DNA of 64,000 nucleotides from Bacillus amyloliquefaciens DSM 7 = ATCC 23350 (GCF_000196735.1 NC_014551.1:177501-241500), one strand, 5' to 3'; positions 1 through 9,535 are shown, counted from the stretch's first letter. The notes: generated by a model from the letters alone, not told the origin. A program made the numbers and translations.

Positions 1-81
1 ATGATCAGGTTGATAGGTCTGAGGTGGAAGTGTGGCGACACATGGAGCTGACAGATACTAATCGATCGAGGACTTAACCAA
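1..81 (+). rRNA. 23S ribosomal RNA, 3' end (partial)
   Basis: The first bases match the conserved 3' end of Bacillus 23S rRNA, including the stretch reading GACAGATACTAATCGATCG and ending GGACTTAACCA. The rest of the gene lies to the left of the window. The exact mature end is uncertain by a few bases. Confidence 0.93.
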
Positions 82-132
82 TTTTGAATGTATGCTTCCT
101 GTTATCTAGTTTTGAGAGAACACTCTCAATGG

Positions 133-248
<116 letters not shown>

Positions 249-255
249 CATCTTG

Positions 256-286
256 ACCCAGTTCATGATGAACTGGGTTTTTTATA
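256..286 (+). terminator. rrn operon terminator
   Basis: An inverted repeat, ACCCAGTTCA-tga-TGAACTGGGT, is followed by a run of T. It lies 8 bases after the 5S gene and is the expected intrinsic terminator of the rRNA operon. Confidence 0.9.
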
Positions 287-308
287 TGAAAGATCTCACA
301 GATATAAA

Positions 309-343
309 GAGCTAATGCCTTTCAAAGGCATTAGCTTTTTTGT
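309..343. terminator. Second terminator, shared by the convergent rrn operon and MFS gene
   Basis: The hairpin GCTAATGCCTTT-c-AAAGGCATTAGC is followed by a T run on the + strand and stands right at the stop of the convergent MFS gene. It probably backs up rrn termination and may also end the MFS transcript. Confidence 0.8.
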
Positions 344-1558
344 TTATATTGATTTTGCTTTGCTGCTGTGATTTTGAAGACTGTTTGATTTTATTGTCTC
401 GAGCATTCTTAAACTGAACACAATCAGCAGCATCAGGAGCATCAGTGCAGTGAACAGCCAGAACGCGGTTTGTGCGGGATACTCATCCAAGCTCCAGCCG
501 ACGGCGATCGGAAGGAGTGAACCCCCTAATCCGTTTGAGGCAAGCAGAATACTGGTAGTTGTTTCTGTCTTTCCTGGGTAAAAATGATTGGTGATGATTA
601 GGGCTATTGCAAACATGCCGGCCATGAACAGTCCTAAAAAGAAGCAAAGGGCAAAACCGAACCATACGCTTTTACTTAGTGCTAATACAGCAAGTGCAGC
701 CAGGCCGCCAACGCTTATAATACGGAGATAACGGTGATATGTCAGCTTTTCAGATACCGGACCTGTTAATAACCTGCCGATAATCATCCCAGTCCAATAC
801 ACGGTGACTGTTATCGTTGCTAAGGAGTTGGGGATATCCCATTTCTCAGCGAAGATGGAGGGGATAAAATGTACAATTGAAACTTCACTGCCTCCGTAAA
901 AGAAGAAGTAAGCAGCTGCCAGGGCAATAAACAGCAATCCATGTGACCGATAGCCGGTGCTTTCTTTTTTAGTGCCGTCGGAAGAGACATCTTTGCGTAT
1001 GAGAAGCTGATCAATGCTCCCAAAACTCATTTGCTTCCATGCGATTAAAAGTGCAAAACTGGATAACCCTAATACTAAAAAAGCAATTGTCCACATGTGG
1101 CTGTTGATAAGAAAGCCTGAAAGCAGAGGCATGAACAGCGCCCCTAATCCGTAAGCCACTTCCATCTTGCTCATAGCCACGGCTTGTCTTTCTTTAATAG
1201 CAGTGAGGATAATCGTGCCTACGCAGGATTCCACCAATCCAGCACCGAGTCCTGCTATACTGACGAGAAGAAAGAGCAGCGGCCAGGGCGGCAGGAAGGT
1301 GATGAAAACCTCACAGCTGATGAGTGCCAGGCCAAAGATAACGACGTTTTTGCGCCCGAACTTTTTCACCATGTAAGGCATTCCGATGACACCCACGAGG
1401 AAGCCCATGAACTGAGAAAATACTAGTACTCCGCCATTGCTGTAGGTTTGTGAATAATGTGTGAGTAACTCAGGGAGTACGGCTCCAAGAATAACAAGTG
1501 TAAAGGCAATCGATCCATAAGAAAAACAGCTTATCCACAGCAGACGAGTTTTCATCAT
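344..1558 (-). CDS. MFS transporter, divergent from the azasugar operon
   Basis: This is a 404-residue membrane protein with about twelve hydrophobic segments and the major facilitator fold. Sugar-type MFS features are visible, such as a KKFGRK loop between segments 2 and 3 and a central hydrophilic loop near residues 180-205. A good ribosome site (AAGGAG) sits 6 bases before the ATG. The gene is transcribed away from the aminotransferase-phosphatase-dehydrogenase operon and shares a 220-base promoter region with it. Its substrate cannot be read from the sequence. By position it is a candidate exporter of, or self-protection against, the azasugar made by that operon; this is inference. It could equally be an unrelated sugar permease. 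Confidence 0.85.
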   Translation of the reverse strand: MMKTRLLWISCFSYGSIAFTLVILGAVLPELLTHYSQTYSNGGVLVFSQFMGFLVGVIGMPYMVKKFGRKNVVIFGLALISCEVFITFLPPWPLLFLLVSIAGLGAGLVESCVGTIILTAIKERQAVAMSKMEVAYGLGALFMPLLSGFLINSHMWTIAFLVLGLSSFALLIAWKQMSFGSIDQLLIRKDVSSDGTKKESTGYRSHGLLFIALAAAYFFFYGGSEVSIVHFIPSIFAEKWDIPNSLATITVTVYWTGMIIGRLLTGPVSEKLTYHRYLRIISVGGLAALAVLALSKSVWFGFALCFFLGLFMAGMFAIALIITNHFYPGKTETTTSILLASNGLGGSLLPIAVGWSLDEYPAQTAFWLFTALMLLMLLIVFSLRMLETIKSNSLQNHSSKAKSI

Positions 1559-1678
1559 TTTATCTCCTTATTGGTAAAATAATATTTCTCTCTACTCGTA
1601 CGACATGATGTTTTTACAAAAAATCCAAGTATTGTTACTATATCACATAACCTTTTCACATACATCCCTTATGGTAAC

Positions 1679-1695
1679 GTTAACAAATTGTTAAC
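1679..1695. promoter_or_regulatory. Palindromic operator candidate between MFS gene and azasugar operon
   Basis: The perfect palindrome GTTAACAA-A-TTGTTAAC lies about 20 bases upstream of the -35 box of the operon and within the divergent intergenic region. Its size and symmetry suit a dimeric repressor or activator. No regulator gene is adjacent, so the protein that binds is unknown. Confidence 0.45.
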
Positions 1696-1714
1696 ATTTT
1701 TTACAAGAAGATCG

Positions 1715-1743
1715 TTGACATTATTTTCAATTATTAATACGAT
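1715..1743 (+). promoter_or_regulatory. Sigma-A promoter of the azasugar operon
   Basis: A perfect -35 box TTGACA (1715-1720) and a -10 box TACGAT (1738-1743) are separated by 17 bases. The first gene begins about 40 bases downstream. Confidence 0.7.
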
Positions 1744-1782
1744 AAAAAGCGAGTTTCTAATAATTTCATAGGGGTGGTATTT

Positions 1783-3051
1783 GTGGGAACGAAGGAAATC
1801 ACGAATCCAGACAGCTTGTATTACAGTGTTGACGATGTAGTAATGGAGCGCGGAGAAGGGATTTACCTGTACGATCAAGAAGGTAATGAGTATATTGATT
1901 GTGCTTCTGCCACGTTTAACTTGAATTTAGGATACGGTAACAAAGAAGTCATTGATACGGTTAAAGATCAAGCCGATAAGCTGATCCATGTGACATCGTC
2001 CTTTCAAACAGACGCCGTAAATAAACTAGCAGAAAAACTAGTCGAAATCGCCCCCGATAATCTCACAAAAGTACACCCTAAAGTCAGCAGCGGTTCCGGT
2101 GCGAATGAAGGAGCTATTAAAATGGCTCAGTATTACTCCGGGAAAACCGACGTCATCTCCTTATTTCGAAGCCACCTCGGACAAACCTATATGACATCCG
2201 CTTTGTCCGGCAACTCATTCAGAAAAGAACCTTTCCCGCCGCAAATCTCTTTTGGCCTACAAGTACCTGATCCCTATTGCAGCCGCTGTTTTTATAATCA
2301 GAAACCTGATTCGTGCGGTATGCTGTGCGTAGAAAGAATTAATGATTTTATTGAGTATGCGAGCAATGGAAAAATTGCCGCCATGATTATTGAACCGATA
2401 TCCGGAAACGGAGGAAACGTCGTTCCGCCTAAAGAGTATTTTAAACAGCTGAGAAAGCTATGTGATGAACATGATATCGCCCTGATCTTTGATGAAATTC
2501 AGACCGGGTTCGGACGGACGGGTAAAATGTTTGCCGCGGACCATTTCGATGTGAAACCCAATATGATGACCGTAGCAAAAGGGCTCGGGGGCACAGGCTT
2601 TCAAGTTGCCGCCACTCTGACGGAGGAGAAGTATACCGGACTTCCGGGATATACACATTCCTTTACGTACGGATCTAATGTGATGGCCGCTGCAGCCGCG
2701 TGTAAAACCATAGATATCATGCAGCGTCCAGGATTTTTGGAAAACGTAACGACGGTCGGAAATTATATTATGGACCGCTTAGAAACGATGAAAGAGGATT
2801 TTGCTTTTATTTCTGAAGTAAGAGGCGTCGGTCTGATGATCGGTGTTGAGATTGTCAAAGAGAACAATGAACCTGATGTGGAGCTGACCAATTATATTGC
2901 CAAACGGGCGATGGATTACGGACTGATTCTCCGGACATCCCGTTACGGATTCGGAAATGTATTTAAAATCCGTCCGCCTTTAACCATTACACTTAGTGAA
3001 GCTGAGGTGCTCTGCTACAGACTTCGCAAGCTATTGGAGGAAATCAAGTGA
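1783..3051 (+). CDS. gabT1: Class III PLP aminotransferase of azasugar biosynthesis
   Basis: This is a fold-type I class III aminotransferase. A DEIQTGFGRTG motif precedes the PLP lysine in VAKGLGGTG, and a gly-rich SSGSGANEGA segment would bind the cofactor phosphate. A cysteine cluster (CSRC, CGMLC) stands near residues 165-185. I favour GTG at 1783 (422 residues) because GGGGTGG lies about 6 bases upstream; GTG 1774 is also possible. It is the first gene of a three-gene operon and overlaps the next gene by 4 bases (GTGA). In B. amyloliquefaciens the GabT1/YktC1/GutB1 set is known to make 1-deoxynojirimycin-type azasugars, GabT1 transaminating a sugar-phosphate ketose. The assignment here rests on gene order and family. 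Confidence 0.85.
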   Translation: MGTKEITNPDSLYYSVDDVVMERGEGIYLYDQEGNEYIDCASATFNLNLGYGNKEVIDTVKDQADKLIHVTSSFQTDAVNKLAEKLVEIAPDNLTKVHPKVSSGSGANEGAIKMAQYYSGKTDVISLFRSHLGQTYMTSALSGNSFRKEPFPPQISFGLQVPDPYCSRCFYNQKPDSCGMLCVERINDFIEYASNGKIAAMIIEPISGNGGNVVPPKEYFKQLRKLCDEHDIALIFDEIQTGFGRTGKMFAADHFDVKPNMMTVAKGLGGTGFQVAATLTEEKYTGLPGYTHSFTYGSNVMAAAAACKTIDIMQRPGFLENVTTVGNYIMDRLETMKEDFAFISEVRGVGLMIGVEIVKENNEPDVELTNYIAKRAMDYGLILRTSRYGFGNVFKIRPPLTITLSEAEVLCYRLRKLLEEIK

Positions 3052-3998
3052 GAGACTATATCATTGAGCTTGGACAATATGTTTATCAAAAGGTGAAAAA
3101 TCAAAAAGGCACGCTGAAAAATCGGCTCGTAAACGGATATTCCCCCGGAGGCGATGCTCAATTTAATATAGACGCCGCTGCTGAGGAGGCGGTGCTGGAT
3201 TATATTCAAGAAAAGGGCCATCCGGTTGCTTTTTACACGGAGGATGGCGGCCTCAAGCTGATTGGAGAGAATCCGCAATATATTTTAATTGTAGATCCGA
3301 TAGACGGAACGCGCCCGGCCGCCGCGGGACTTGAAATGTCATGTATTTCGATTGCGCTTGCTTCCTATAAGCCAAACGCAAGAATTAAGGATATCGAATT
3401 TGCTTTTTTACTTGAATTGAAATCAGGCGCTTATATGTACGGTGATATTTACAGCGATACCATTCAATTTGAAGGGTATCAGGGAGAATTGCCGAATTTG
3501 AGCGGAGTGCAGGATATTAAAAATATGTTTTGGAGCCTTGAGTTTAACGGGCATCCGGCGCAGCTGATGACGGACGCATACGGCCATTTGATTGACCAGT
3601 CGGCCAATAACGGCGGAGTCTTTGTTTTCAACAGCGCTTCTTATTCGATTTCACGAATTATTACGGGGCAGATGGATGCTTATGTGGATATCGGCAATCG
3701 TCTGCTGAAAGATGATCCGAAGCTGCTTTCAGATTTTCAGCAGGTCGGGAACGGACAGGTGCTGCACTTATTTCCTTATGATATTGCCGCGAGCGTCTTT
3801 TTGGCGAAGAAAGCGGGAGTGGTCATTACGGATGCGTACGGCCGGTCTTTAGACGACACACTTCTGACAGATTTAAGTTACCAGAATCAGCAATCATGTA
3901 TCGCTGCATCAACGAAGGAGCTTCATCAGACATTATTAGACCAAATCCGCTGGGGCAGAAAGGAAGAGAGATATGAAGGCGTTGGTCTGGACTCCTAA
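3048..3998 (+). CDS. yktC1: Inositol-monophosphatase-family phosphatase of azasugar biosynthesis
   Basis: This 316-residue protein belongs to the IMPase/FBPase superfamily. The metal-binding signature DPIDGT is present at about residues 84-89 and is preceded by a TEDGG element carrying the upstream acidic ligand. The start GTG overlaps the aminotransferase stop, and the gene overlaps the dehydrogenase by 26 bases, so the three are translationally coupled. In the azasugar pathway the phosphatase removes the phosphate from the aminated sugar before oxidation. Its substrate specificity is inferred from context. Confidence 0.85.
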   Translation: MRDYIIELGQYVYQKVKNQKGTLKNRLVNGYSPGGDAQFNIDAAAEEAVLDYIQEKGHPVAFYTEDGGLKLIGENPQYILIVDPIDGTRPAAAGLEMSCISIALASYKPNARIKDIEFAFLLELKSGAYMYGDIYSDTIQFEGYQGELPNLSGVQDIKNMFWSLEFNGHPAQLMTDAYGHLIDQSANNGGVFVFNSASYSISRIITGQMDAYVDIGNRLLKDDPKLLSDFQQVGNGQVLHLFPYDIAASVFLAKKAGVVITDAYGRSLDDTLLTDLSYQNQQSCIAASTKELHQTLLDQIRWGRKEERYEGVGLDS

Positions 3999-5019
3999 TG
4001 ATAAGCTTGAATATCAAGAGGTGGACGAGCCTCAAATTCGAAAAGCCAATGATGTGAAGGTGAAAATTTTCGGCACCGGTATCTGCGGCACGGACTTAAA
4101 TGTGCTGAAAGGAAAAATGAATGCAACCCATCATATGATTATGGGGCATGAATCGGTGGGAGCGGTCGTGGAAGTCGGGCCGGACGTGACAAATGTAAAA
4201 GTCGGAGACCGCGTCGTGATAGATCCCACACAGTTTTGCGGGAAATGCCATTATTGCCGGAGAGGACTGACGTGTTATTGCGAAACCTTCGAGGAATGGC
4301 AGCTTGGAATCGGGGCGCATGGGACGTTTGCGGAATATTACGTGGGGGAAGATCGGTTCATGTACAAAATTCCGGATTCCATGGAATGGGAGCGAGCCAC
4401 GTTGGTTGAACCTCTCTCCTGTGTGCTGAACGTTGTGGATAAGGCTTCGATTCAGCCGGAGGATTCGGTTTTGGTTTTGGGTTCCGGACCGATCGGACTG
4501 CTTGTGCAAATGATGGTGAAAAAACTGGCGCGTTTGACGGTCGCGACTGAAATAGGCAGCTTCCGGAGTGAGGCGGCAAGCCGGATATCGGATTATGTCT
4601 ACCATCCTGAAGCGCTAACCGTGGATGAAGTGAAACGGATTAATCAAGGAAGAAAATTTGATGTGATTTTTGACGCGATCGGCAACCAGCTTGATTGGGC
4701 TTATCCTTTCATTGAAAAGGGAGGCAGAATTGTGCCGATGGGCTTTGATGATACGTATGAGATGACGGTAAGGCCGTACCAGCTGCTGTCAAACGGCGTG
4801 ACGATTGTGGGCACAGGTGAAGCCCGGCAGATCATGGAGGCTGCGTTGGCATGTGCGTCCGACCTTCCGCAGCTCTATGATTTCATTACTGAAAAGACGG
4901 AACTGAAGAATTATGAAGAAGCCATTGATCATCTCATGGGCATCGACCCGGTGACAAAAGAGAGAAAGGATATCAGCGCGATAAAAACCATTCTCGTGTC
5001 TGATCCGGAACTTTTATAA
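3973..5019 (+). CDS. gutB1: Zinc-dependent sugar-alcohol dehydrogenase of azasugar biosynthesis
   Basis: This is a 348-residue medium-chain dehydrogenase. The catalytic zinc site is visible (C in GTGICGTD and HE in MGHESVG), as are four structural-zinc cysteines in FCGKCHYCRRGLTCYC. The cofactor-binding fold has VLVLGSGPIGLL at about residue 165. It is last in the operon and is followed by a strong terminator. In the known pathway GutB1 oxidises the amino-sugar alcohol so that the ring closes to the imine. The resemblance to sorbitol dehydrogenase also allows a plain polyol role, but the neighbours argue for the azasugar pathway. Confidence 0.85.
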   Translation: MKALVWTPNDKLEYQEVDEPQIRKANDVKVKIFGTGICGTDLNVLKGKMNATHHMIMGHESVGAVVEVGPDVTNVKVGDRVVIDPTQFCGKCHYCRRGLTCYCETFEEWQLGIGAHGTFAEYYVGEDRFMYKIPDSMEWERATLVEPLSCVLNVVDKASIQPEDSVLVLGSGPIGLLVQMMVKKLARLTVATEIGSFRSEAASRISDYVYHPEALTVDEVKRINQGRKFDVIFDAIGNQLDWAYPFIEKGGRIVPMGFDDTYEMTVRPYQLLSNGVTIVGTGEARQIMEAALACASDLPQLYDFITEKTELKNYEEAIDHLMGIDPVTKERKDISAIKTILVSDPELL

Positions 5020-5027
5020 AAATGGCG

Positions 5028-5057
5028 AAAACGGCTCAAATGAGAGCCGTTTTTCTT
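5028..5057 (+). terminator. Terminator of azasugar operon
   Basis: The hairpin AAACGGCTC-aaat-GAGAGCCGTTTT is followed by a T-rich tail just after the gutB1 stop. Confidence 0.85.
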
Positions 5058-5252
5058 TCTTATTTATCCGGTCTTGCACATTTTTTAAAAATTTAATATG
5101 ATACTCTTTGTTAACAATTCCTTTCCTCAACGACATTATACTCTGAGCGTGTCCTCTTTTGCTCCGTAAGCCGTCCTCATATTCCCCAGATAAAGTCAAT
5201 GCTTCCAACTGATATGGTGCGGATTTTTATAGTAAAAAGGAGTCGTTATCAT

Positions 5253-6686
5253 TTGAAAGATTATACATTACAGCAGCAATGGTTCGGAAATGTCCGTAAA
5301 GACATTCTGGCCGGTATTCTGGTTGCTCTTGCTCTGATTCCTGAGGCAATCGGATTTTCAATTATTGCAGGTGTCGATCCTATGGTCGGCCTTTACGCAT
5401 CATTTTGCATCGCGATTATTATTTCGATCTTCGGCGGCAGACCGGGAATGATTTCAGCCGCTACAGGTTCGATGGCGGTAGTAATGGTGACTTTGGTGGC
5501 CGATTACGGACTGCAGTATTTGTTTGCGGCAACCATTTTGACAGGTATTATTCAATTTGTTCTCGGGGTCAGTAAGATAGCGAGATTAATGAAATTTATT
5601 CCGCGTTCGGTCATGATCGGATTTGTGAATGCTTTGGCGATCTTGATTTTTTCTGCGCAGCTGCCGCAGTTCAAAGGGGCATCCTGGGTGATGTACGCCA
5701 TGCTCGCCGGATCACTGGCTATTATATATCTTTTGCCGAAGGTTACGACGGCCGTGCCGTCTCCGCTGGTGGCGATTATTGTCATGACGATTATTGCGGT
5801 GGTTTTCCATGCGGATGTCCGCACAGTCGGTGATATGGGCGGAATTACAAGTTCACTTCCGCATTTCTTGATACCGGATGTTCCGTGGACGTTTGAGACA
5901 TTGCGGATTATTTTCCCGTATTCACTGGCGCTTGCATTCGTCGGATTGCTTGAGTCATTGCTGACGGCCCAGATCATTGACGAAATGACGGATACGGATA
6001 GTGATAAGAACAAAGAAAGCCGCGGACAAGGAATCGCTAATATTGTGAACGGATTTTTCGGAGGGATGGCCGGATGCGCCATGATCGGCCAGTCCGTCAT
6101 TAATACGAAAGCCGGCGGACGCGGCCGGTTATCAGCTTTTACGGCCGGAGCGTTTTTGATGTTTTTAATTGCCGTATTAAGCGGTATCGTTGTGAAAATT
6201 CCGATGGCTGCGCTGGTGGCCGTGATGGTTATGGTGTCCATCGGCACTTTTGATTGGTCATCGATTAAAGGCTTGCGGAAAGCGCCTCTTACGGATTCAA
6301 TCGTTATGGTTATTACCGTCTTGACGGTCGTCCTGACAAATGATTTATCGAAGGGTGTTTTCGTGGGTGTGTTATTAAGCGCAATCTTTTTCACGGCTAA
6401 AATTTCTAAGCTGAAGATTGTATCACATTCCGAACAGAAAGATGTCAGAACATATAAGGTAACGGGACAGATCTTTTTTGCTTCTGTATCTGAGCTGATG
6501 AATGCCATCGATTATGATGAAGGTGTGAAACGGATTGTCATTGATTTGACAGGTGCCCACGTATGGGATGATTCAGGAGCGGCGGCTCTTGAGAAAATTG
6601 TCGCCAAATGTAAAGAATACGGAATTGAGGCTGAATTAAAGGGATTAAATCAGAAAAGCCGAGATTTAATGAAGCAAATGGCATAG
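5253..6686 (+). CDS. ybaR: SulP-family anion permease with STAS domain
   Basis: This protein has ten or more hydrophobic segments (residues ~15-380) and a C-terminal STAS domain (about 390-477, with [17 protein letters not shown]). That is the layout of SulP sulfate/bicarbonate/dicarboxylate transporters. I choose TTG 5253 as start because AAAAGGAG ends 10 bases upstream and the resulting 477 residues match my recollection of the length of B. subtilis YbaR; the longer reading from 5199 has no ribosome site. The transported anion is not known. Confidence 0.85.
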   Translation: MKDYTLQQQWFGNVRKDILAGILVALALIPEAIGFSIIAGVDPMVGLYASFCIAIIISIFGGRPGMISAATGSMAVVMVTLVADYGLQYLFAATILTGIIQFVLGVSKIARLMKFIPRSVMIGFVNALAILIFSAQLPQFKGASWVMYAMLAGSLAIIYLLPKVTTAVPSPLVAIIVMTIIAVVFHADVRTVGDMGGITSSLPHFLIPDVPWTFETLRIIFPYSLALAFVGLLESLLTAQIIDEMTDTDSDKNKESRGQGIANIVNGFFGGMAGCAMIGQSVINTKAGGRGRLSAFTAGAFLMFLIAVLSGIVVKIPMAALVAVMVMVSIGTFDWSSIKGLRKAPLTDSIVMVITVLTVVLTNDLSKGVFVGVLLSAIFFTAKISKLKIVSHSEQKDVRTYKVTGQIFFASVSELMNAIDYDEGVKRIVIDLTGAHVWDDSGAAALEKIVAKCKEYGIEAELKGLNQKSRDLMKQMA

Positions 6687-6694
6687 AATTTGTG

Positions 6695-6726
6695 AAGTCC
6701 GGATGAATATATCCGGGCTTTTTTTC
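6695..6726 (+). terminator. Terminator after ybaR
   Basis: The hairpin AAGTCCGGAT-gaatat-ATCCGGGCTT is followed by a run of seven T. Confidence 0.85.
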
Positions 6727-6794
6727 GGTTAAATTTGCCGGAGTGCATTGTTATAATGAATGAGACTTGAAAACCGTATATAGGAGACTTGCAT

Positions 6795-7778
6795 ATGATG
6801 TGGCTTCAGAAGATGAACCAAGTGTTGGGGAGAATCATGCCGCTTTTGACTCCGTCAAGTGTGGCGGCGGGTGTGCTGTTATCTCAGCATATCAGCTGGA
6901 TGGCCGGCGCTGTGCCGTGGATTTTTGCTTTTATTACATTTACGGGCAGTCTGAGTGCCAATTTTCAATCGCTGAAGCGAAGTATTGAGCAGCCGCTCCC
7001 GATGATCATGGCATTGTTTGTTCTGCATATTTTCATGCCTGTTTTTGCATGGGGAAGCGGTCATCTGATATTCAGCGGTGACCCTTTAACTGTGACGGGG
7101 CTGATAATGGGTGTGGTGATTCCGACCGGAATTACGAGTTTGATTTGGGCCGCGATGTATAAGGGGAATGTCGGATTGACGCTGTCTATAATCCTGGTTG
7201 ATACCGTACTGTCTCCTTTTATCGTGCCGCTGAGCCTTTCTGTCCTGGCCGGGGCAAATGTCCAGATGGATGTGTGGGGAATGATGAAAGGGCTTTTGGA
7301 AATGGTGGTGCTTCCGTCTATCGCAGGGATGATGGTCAACCAGTTTTCCCCGCCGGTCAGGACTCAGGCGATAAGCCGGACGCTGTCTCCTTTTTCAAAA
7401 CTCTGTCTGATGATAGTCATTGCCATTAACAGTTCGGAAATCGCGCCGTATGTTACGCACTTGGATATCAAATTTGCGGGCATTGCGGCCGTGGTATTTT
7501 TTATTGCCATGACGGGTTATGCTGTGGCTTGGCTGATCGGAAGGCTGTTGAAGCGGAGCCAGGATGAAATTGTCTCTCTGATTTATACGGGAGGCATGCG
7601 CAATATCAGTGCTGGGGCCGTTCTCGCCGTTTCGTTTTTTCCGTCGCAAGTGGCGGTTCCGGTCGTCATCGGGATGCTTTTTCAGCAAATCCTTGCCGCT
7701 TTATTCGGCTATTTGCTGAGGCGCTTTGAACTTAAGCCGGTCGTTATGAAGTATGAAAAAAACCGCTCAGCCACGTGA
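6795..7778 (+). CDS. ybaS: Bile acid:sodium symporter (BASS) family transporter
   Basis: This is a hydrophobic protein of about 327 residues with nine to ten membrane segments and BASS-type features, such as GVVIPTGITSLIWA in the first half and MRNISAGAVLA in the second, where paired discontinuous helices bind Na+ and substrate. TAGGAG lies 8 bases before ATG 6795, so that start is preferred over the upstream TTG and the ATG at 6798. The position after ybaR matches ybaS of B. subtilis. The substrate is unknown; it is not necessarily bile acid. Confidence 0.8.
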   Translation: MMWLQKMNQVLGRIMPLLTPSSVAAGVLLSQHISWMAGAVPWIFAFITFTGSLSANFQSLKRSIEQPLPMIMALFVLHIFMPVFAWGSGHLIFSGDPLTVTGLIMGVVIPTGITSLIWAAMYKGNVGLTLSIILVDTVLSPFIVPLSLSVLAGANVQMDVWGMMKGLLEMVVLPSIAGMMVNQFSPPVRTQAISRTLSPFSKLCLMIVIAINSSEIAPYVTHLDIKFAGIAAVVFFIAMTGYAVAWLIGRLLKRSQDEIVSLIYTGGMRNISAGAVLAVSFFPSQVAVPVVIGMLFQQILAALFGYLLRRFELKPVVMKYEKNRSAT

Positions 7779-7790
7779 GCGGTTTTTTCC
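7756..7790. terminator. Bidirectional terminator between ybaS and ybbA
   Basis: The stem AAAAAACCGCTCA-gccacg-TGAGCGGTTTTTT has A and T flanks on both sides. It ends ybaS on the + strand and the feu operon on the - strand. It overlaps the last codons of both genes. Confidence 0.88.
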
Positions 7791-8519
7791 GTACAGCCAG
7801 CTTAGAGCTGAAATGAATTGTCTTTTGAACGCTTCTTGATGGTGCACGGCGCCCTCTTCAATCGTGAAACAGAGCTGAGAGTGAGAGAAGCCTTTTTGCC
7901 TCATGCTTTCATGCACGTCTCTATTTTGTCTGACCATAGTGTTTTGGATGTTGTTTTTATGCTCAGCTTCACGGCTGCCGACAGACATATAGATGCGCTG
8001 CCGTGTCTGCCGCAAAGGTGCGGAGCGGACATAGTCTGCCGATTTTTCATACCAGAAGGACCCGGAGATACAGCCGATTCTGCCGAATATCTCAGGCTTC
8101 TGTAACATCGCGTACATTGAAAACAATCCGCCTAATGACGCGCCGATCAGTCCTCTTGTTTCCGGGTCCGGAGACATGTGATGCATATCTTCAACCGTTG
8201 GGATGATGGTATTTGTCAGGTCTTCAAGAAAGAGGCTCCCTTTGCCGCCGAAATCATGAAACGCAGGGCTCAGGGAAGGCGCAGGCCATGGTGTGTACTC
8301 ATCGAGCCTGTTATCCGGTTTGATGCCGGCGAAAATCAATTCAGGAAGTGTTCCGTTCGCAAATTGGAATTCAAGCTTCTCCATCTGCTCTAAAAACAAA
8401 ACACCCCCATCAAGTACGTAAACCCAGGGTAAAGCCTTGGTTTGAACCGAATAGGAGGGAGGAAGATACACCGTGCATTCCTTTCCGTTTATCCGGTGTT
8501 CTGTGAGTGTGCCTCTCAT
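7767..8519 (-). CDS. ybbA: Ferri-siderophore esterase of the feu operon
   Basis: This 250-residue alpha/beta-hydrolase belongs to the enterochelin-esterase (Fes) family. The nucleophile elbow GASLGG is at about residue 133, and an acid-histidine region lies near the C-terminus (GAVHHQEAF). It is the last gene of feuA-feuB-feuC-ybbA and overlaps feuC by 4 bases. In B. subtilis YbbA hydrolyses the trilactone of imported ferric siderophores of the enterobactin type so that iron can be released in the cytoplasm. No signal peptide is seen, which agrees with a cytoplasmic role. Confidence 0.88.
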   Translation of the reverse strand: MRGTLTEHRINGKECTVYLPPSYSVQTKALPWVYVLDGGVLFLEQMEKLEFQFANGTLPELIFAGIKPDNRLDEYTPWPAPSLSPAFHDFGGKGSLFLEDLTNTIIPTVEDMHHMSPDPETRGLIGASLGGLFSMYAMLQKPEIFGRIGCISGSFWYEKSADYVRSAPLRQTRQRIYMSVGSREAEHKNNIQNTMVRQNRDVHESMRQKGFSHSQLCFTIEEGAVHHQEAFKRQFISALSWLYGKNRSRG

Positions 8520-9535
8520 GCGTCCAATCCCTTTTTTTGTTTAAACAGCAGAAAAAAGAAATAAGGAACGCCGAGAATCGCCAGAATAATGCCCGCCGGC
8601 ACTTCTGATGGCTGAAAGAACAATTTGCCCGCAAAGTCGGCGGATATGACGAGAAGCATACCCACCAGTCCGCTGACCGGTAACGAATATCTGTGTTCAA
8701 TTCCGGCAAGCCTGCGGGAAATATGAGGCGCGATCAGTCCGACAAACGCCATGCTGCCCGCTGCGGTCACACATGCGCTGATCAGAGCGATGCAGGCAAC
8801 GAGTAAAATGGTTTTTTCTTTATTGGATGAAACACCGAGGCTTTTCACCGTGTCCTCATCGAAACGTATGGTATCCAACAATGACATTTTCGCCATCAGC
8901 AGAGGGATGAACACGATCAGCCACGGGAGTATCGCCGTAATGGTCATCCAGTTTGCTGACCAGATGCTGCCGTTCTTCCAGACCATCGCCATCTCATAGT
9001 CCTGCGGGTCCATTTTTAATGAAAGAAATAGAGACAGCGCGCTGAATCCGGAATTCATGGCGATTCCGACGAGAATAATTCTGCCGGATTCCAAATGGCC
9101 CCGGTGCCAGGCGAAAATATAAATCAGCACGGCCGCCATCAATCCTCCGATGAGGCCGAAGACAGGCATACCCATGGCTGATGCAAGCGCCGTCGCTTCA
9201 GATTGCCCCTGAAACAGAAGCATAAACGCAACGATTCCCGCTCCGGCTCCGGCATTGATGCCTAAAATCCCGGGATCGGCCAGTCCGTTTTTGGTAATGG
9301 CCTGAATAACGGTTCCGGCTATCCCCAAACCGAGTCCGATGGCAGCCGCCATGACAATGCGCGGCAGCCTCAGCTGAAACAGCAAAATTTCATATTGAGG
9401 ATTCGGATGGATGTGGAAAAGCGTACTGAGCAGTTCACCCGGCTTTGCGGAAAAAGAACCGCTGGTCATGCTGAAATAGCTTACGAGCAATATGAGAACA
9501 ATCAGTATGATATAAATTCCGGCCATTTTACGCAC
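8516..9535 (-). CDS. feuC: Ferric siderophore ABC transporter permease
   Basis: This 339-residue FecCD-family permease has about nine membrane segments, a GILGINAGAGAG segment and the conserved cytoplasmic FVGLIAPHISR coupling motif near residue 275. It overlaps feuB by 8 bases and ybbA by 4, showing a tight operon. With FeuB it forms the membrane channel for iron-bacillibactin or iron-enterobactin delivered by FeuA. The ATPase is not in this operon; in B. subtilis YusV serves this role. Confidence 0.92.
   Translation of the reverse strand: MRKMAGIYIILIVLILLVSYFSMTSGSFSAKPGELLSTLFHIHPNPQYEILLFQLRLPRIVMAAAIGLGLGIAGTVIQAITKNGLADPGILGINAGAGAGIVAFMLLFQGQSEATALASAMGMPVFGLIGGLMAAVLIYIFAWHRGHLESGRIILVGIAMNSGFSALSLFLSLKMDPQDYEMAMVWKNGSIWSANWMTITAILPWLIVFIPLLMAKMSLLDTIRFDEDTVKSLGVSSNKEKTILLVACIALISACVTAAGSMAFVGLIAPHISRRLAGIEHRYSLPVSGLVGMLLVISADFAGKLFFQPSEVPAGIILAILGVPYFFFLLFKQKKGLDA

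Noticed and set aside
5552-6508. Long open frame (318 codons) on the minus strand
   Set aside because: It lies wholly inside ybaR, has no ribosome site, and its composition is the mirror of the membrane-protein codons on the other strand.
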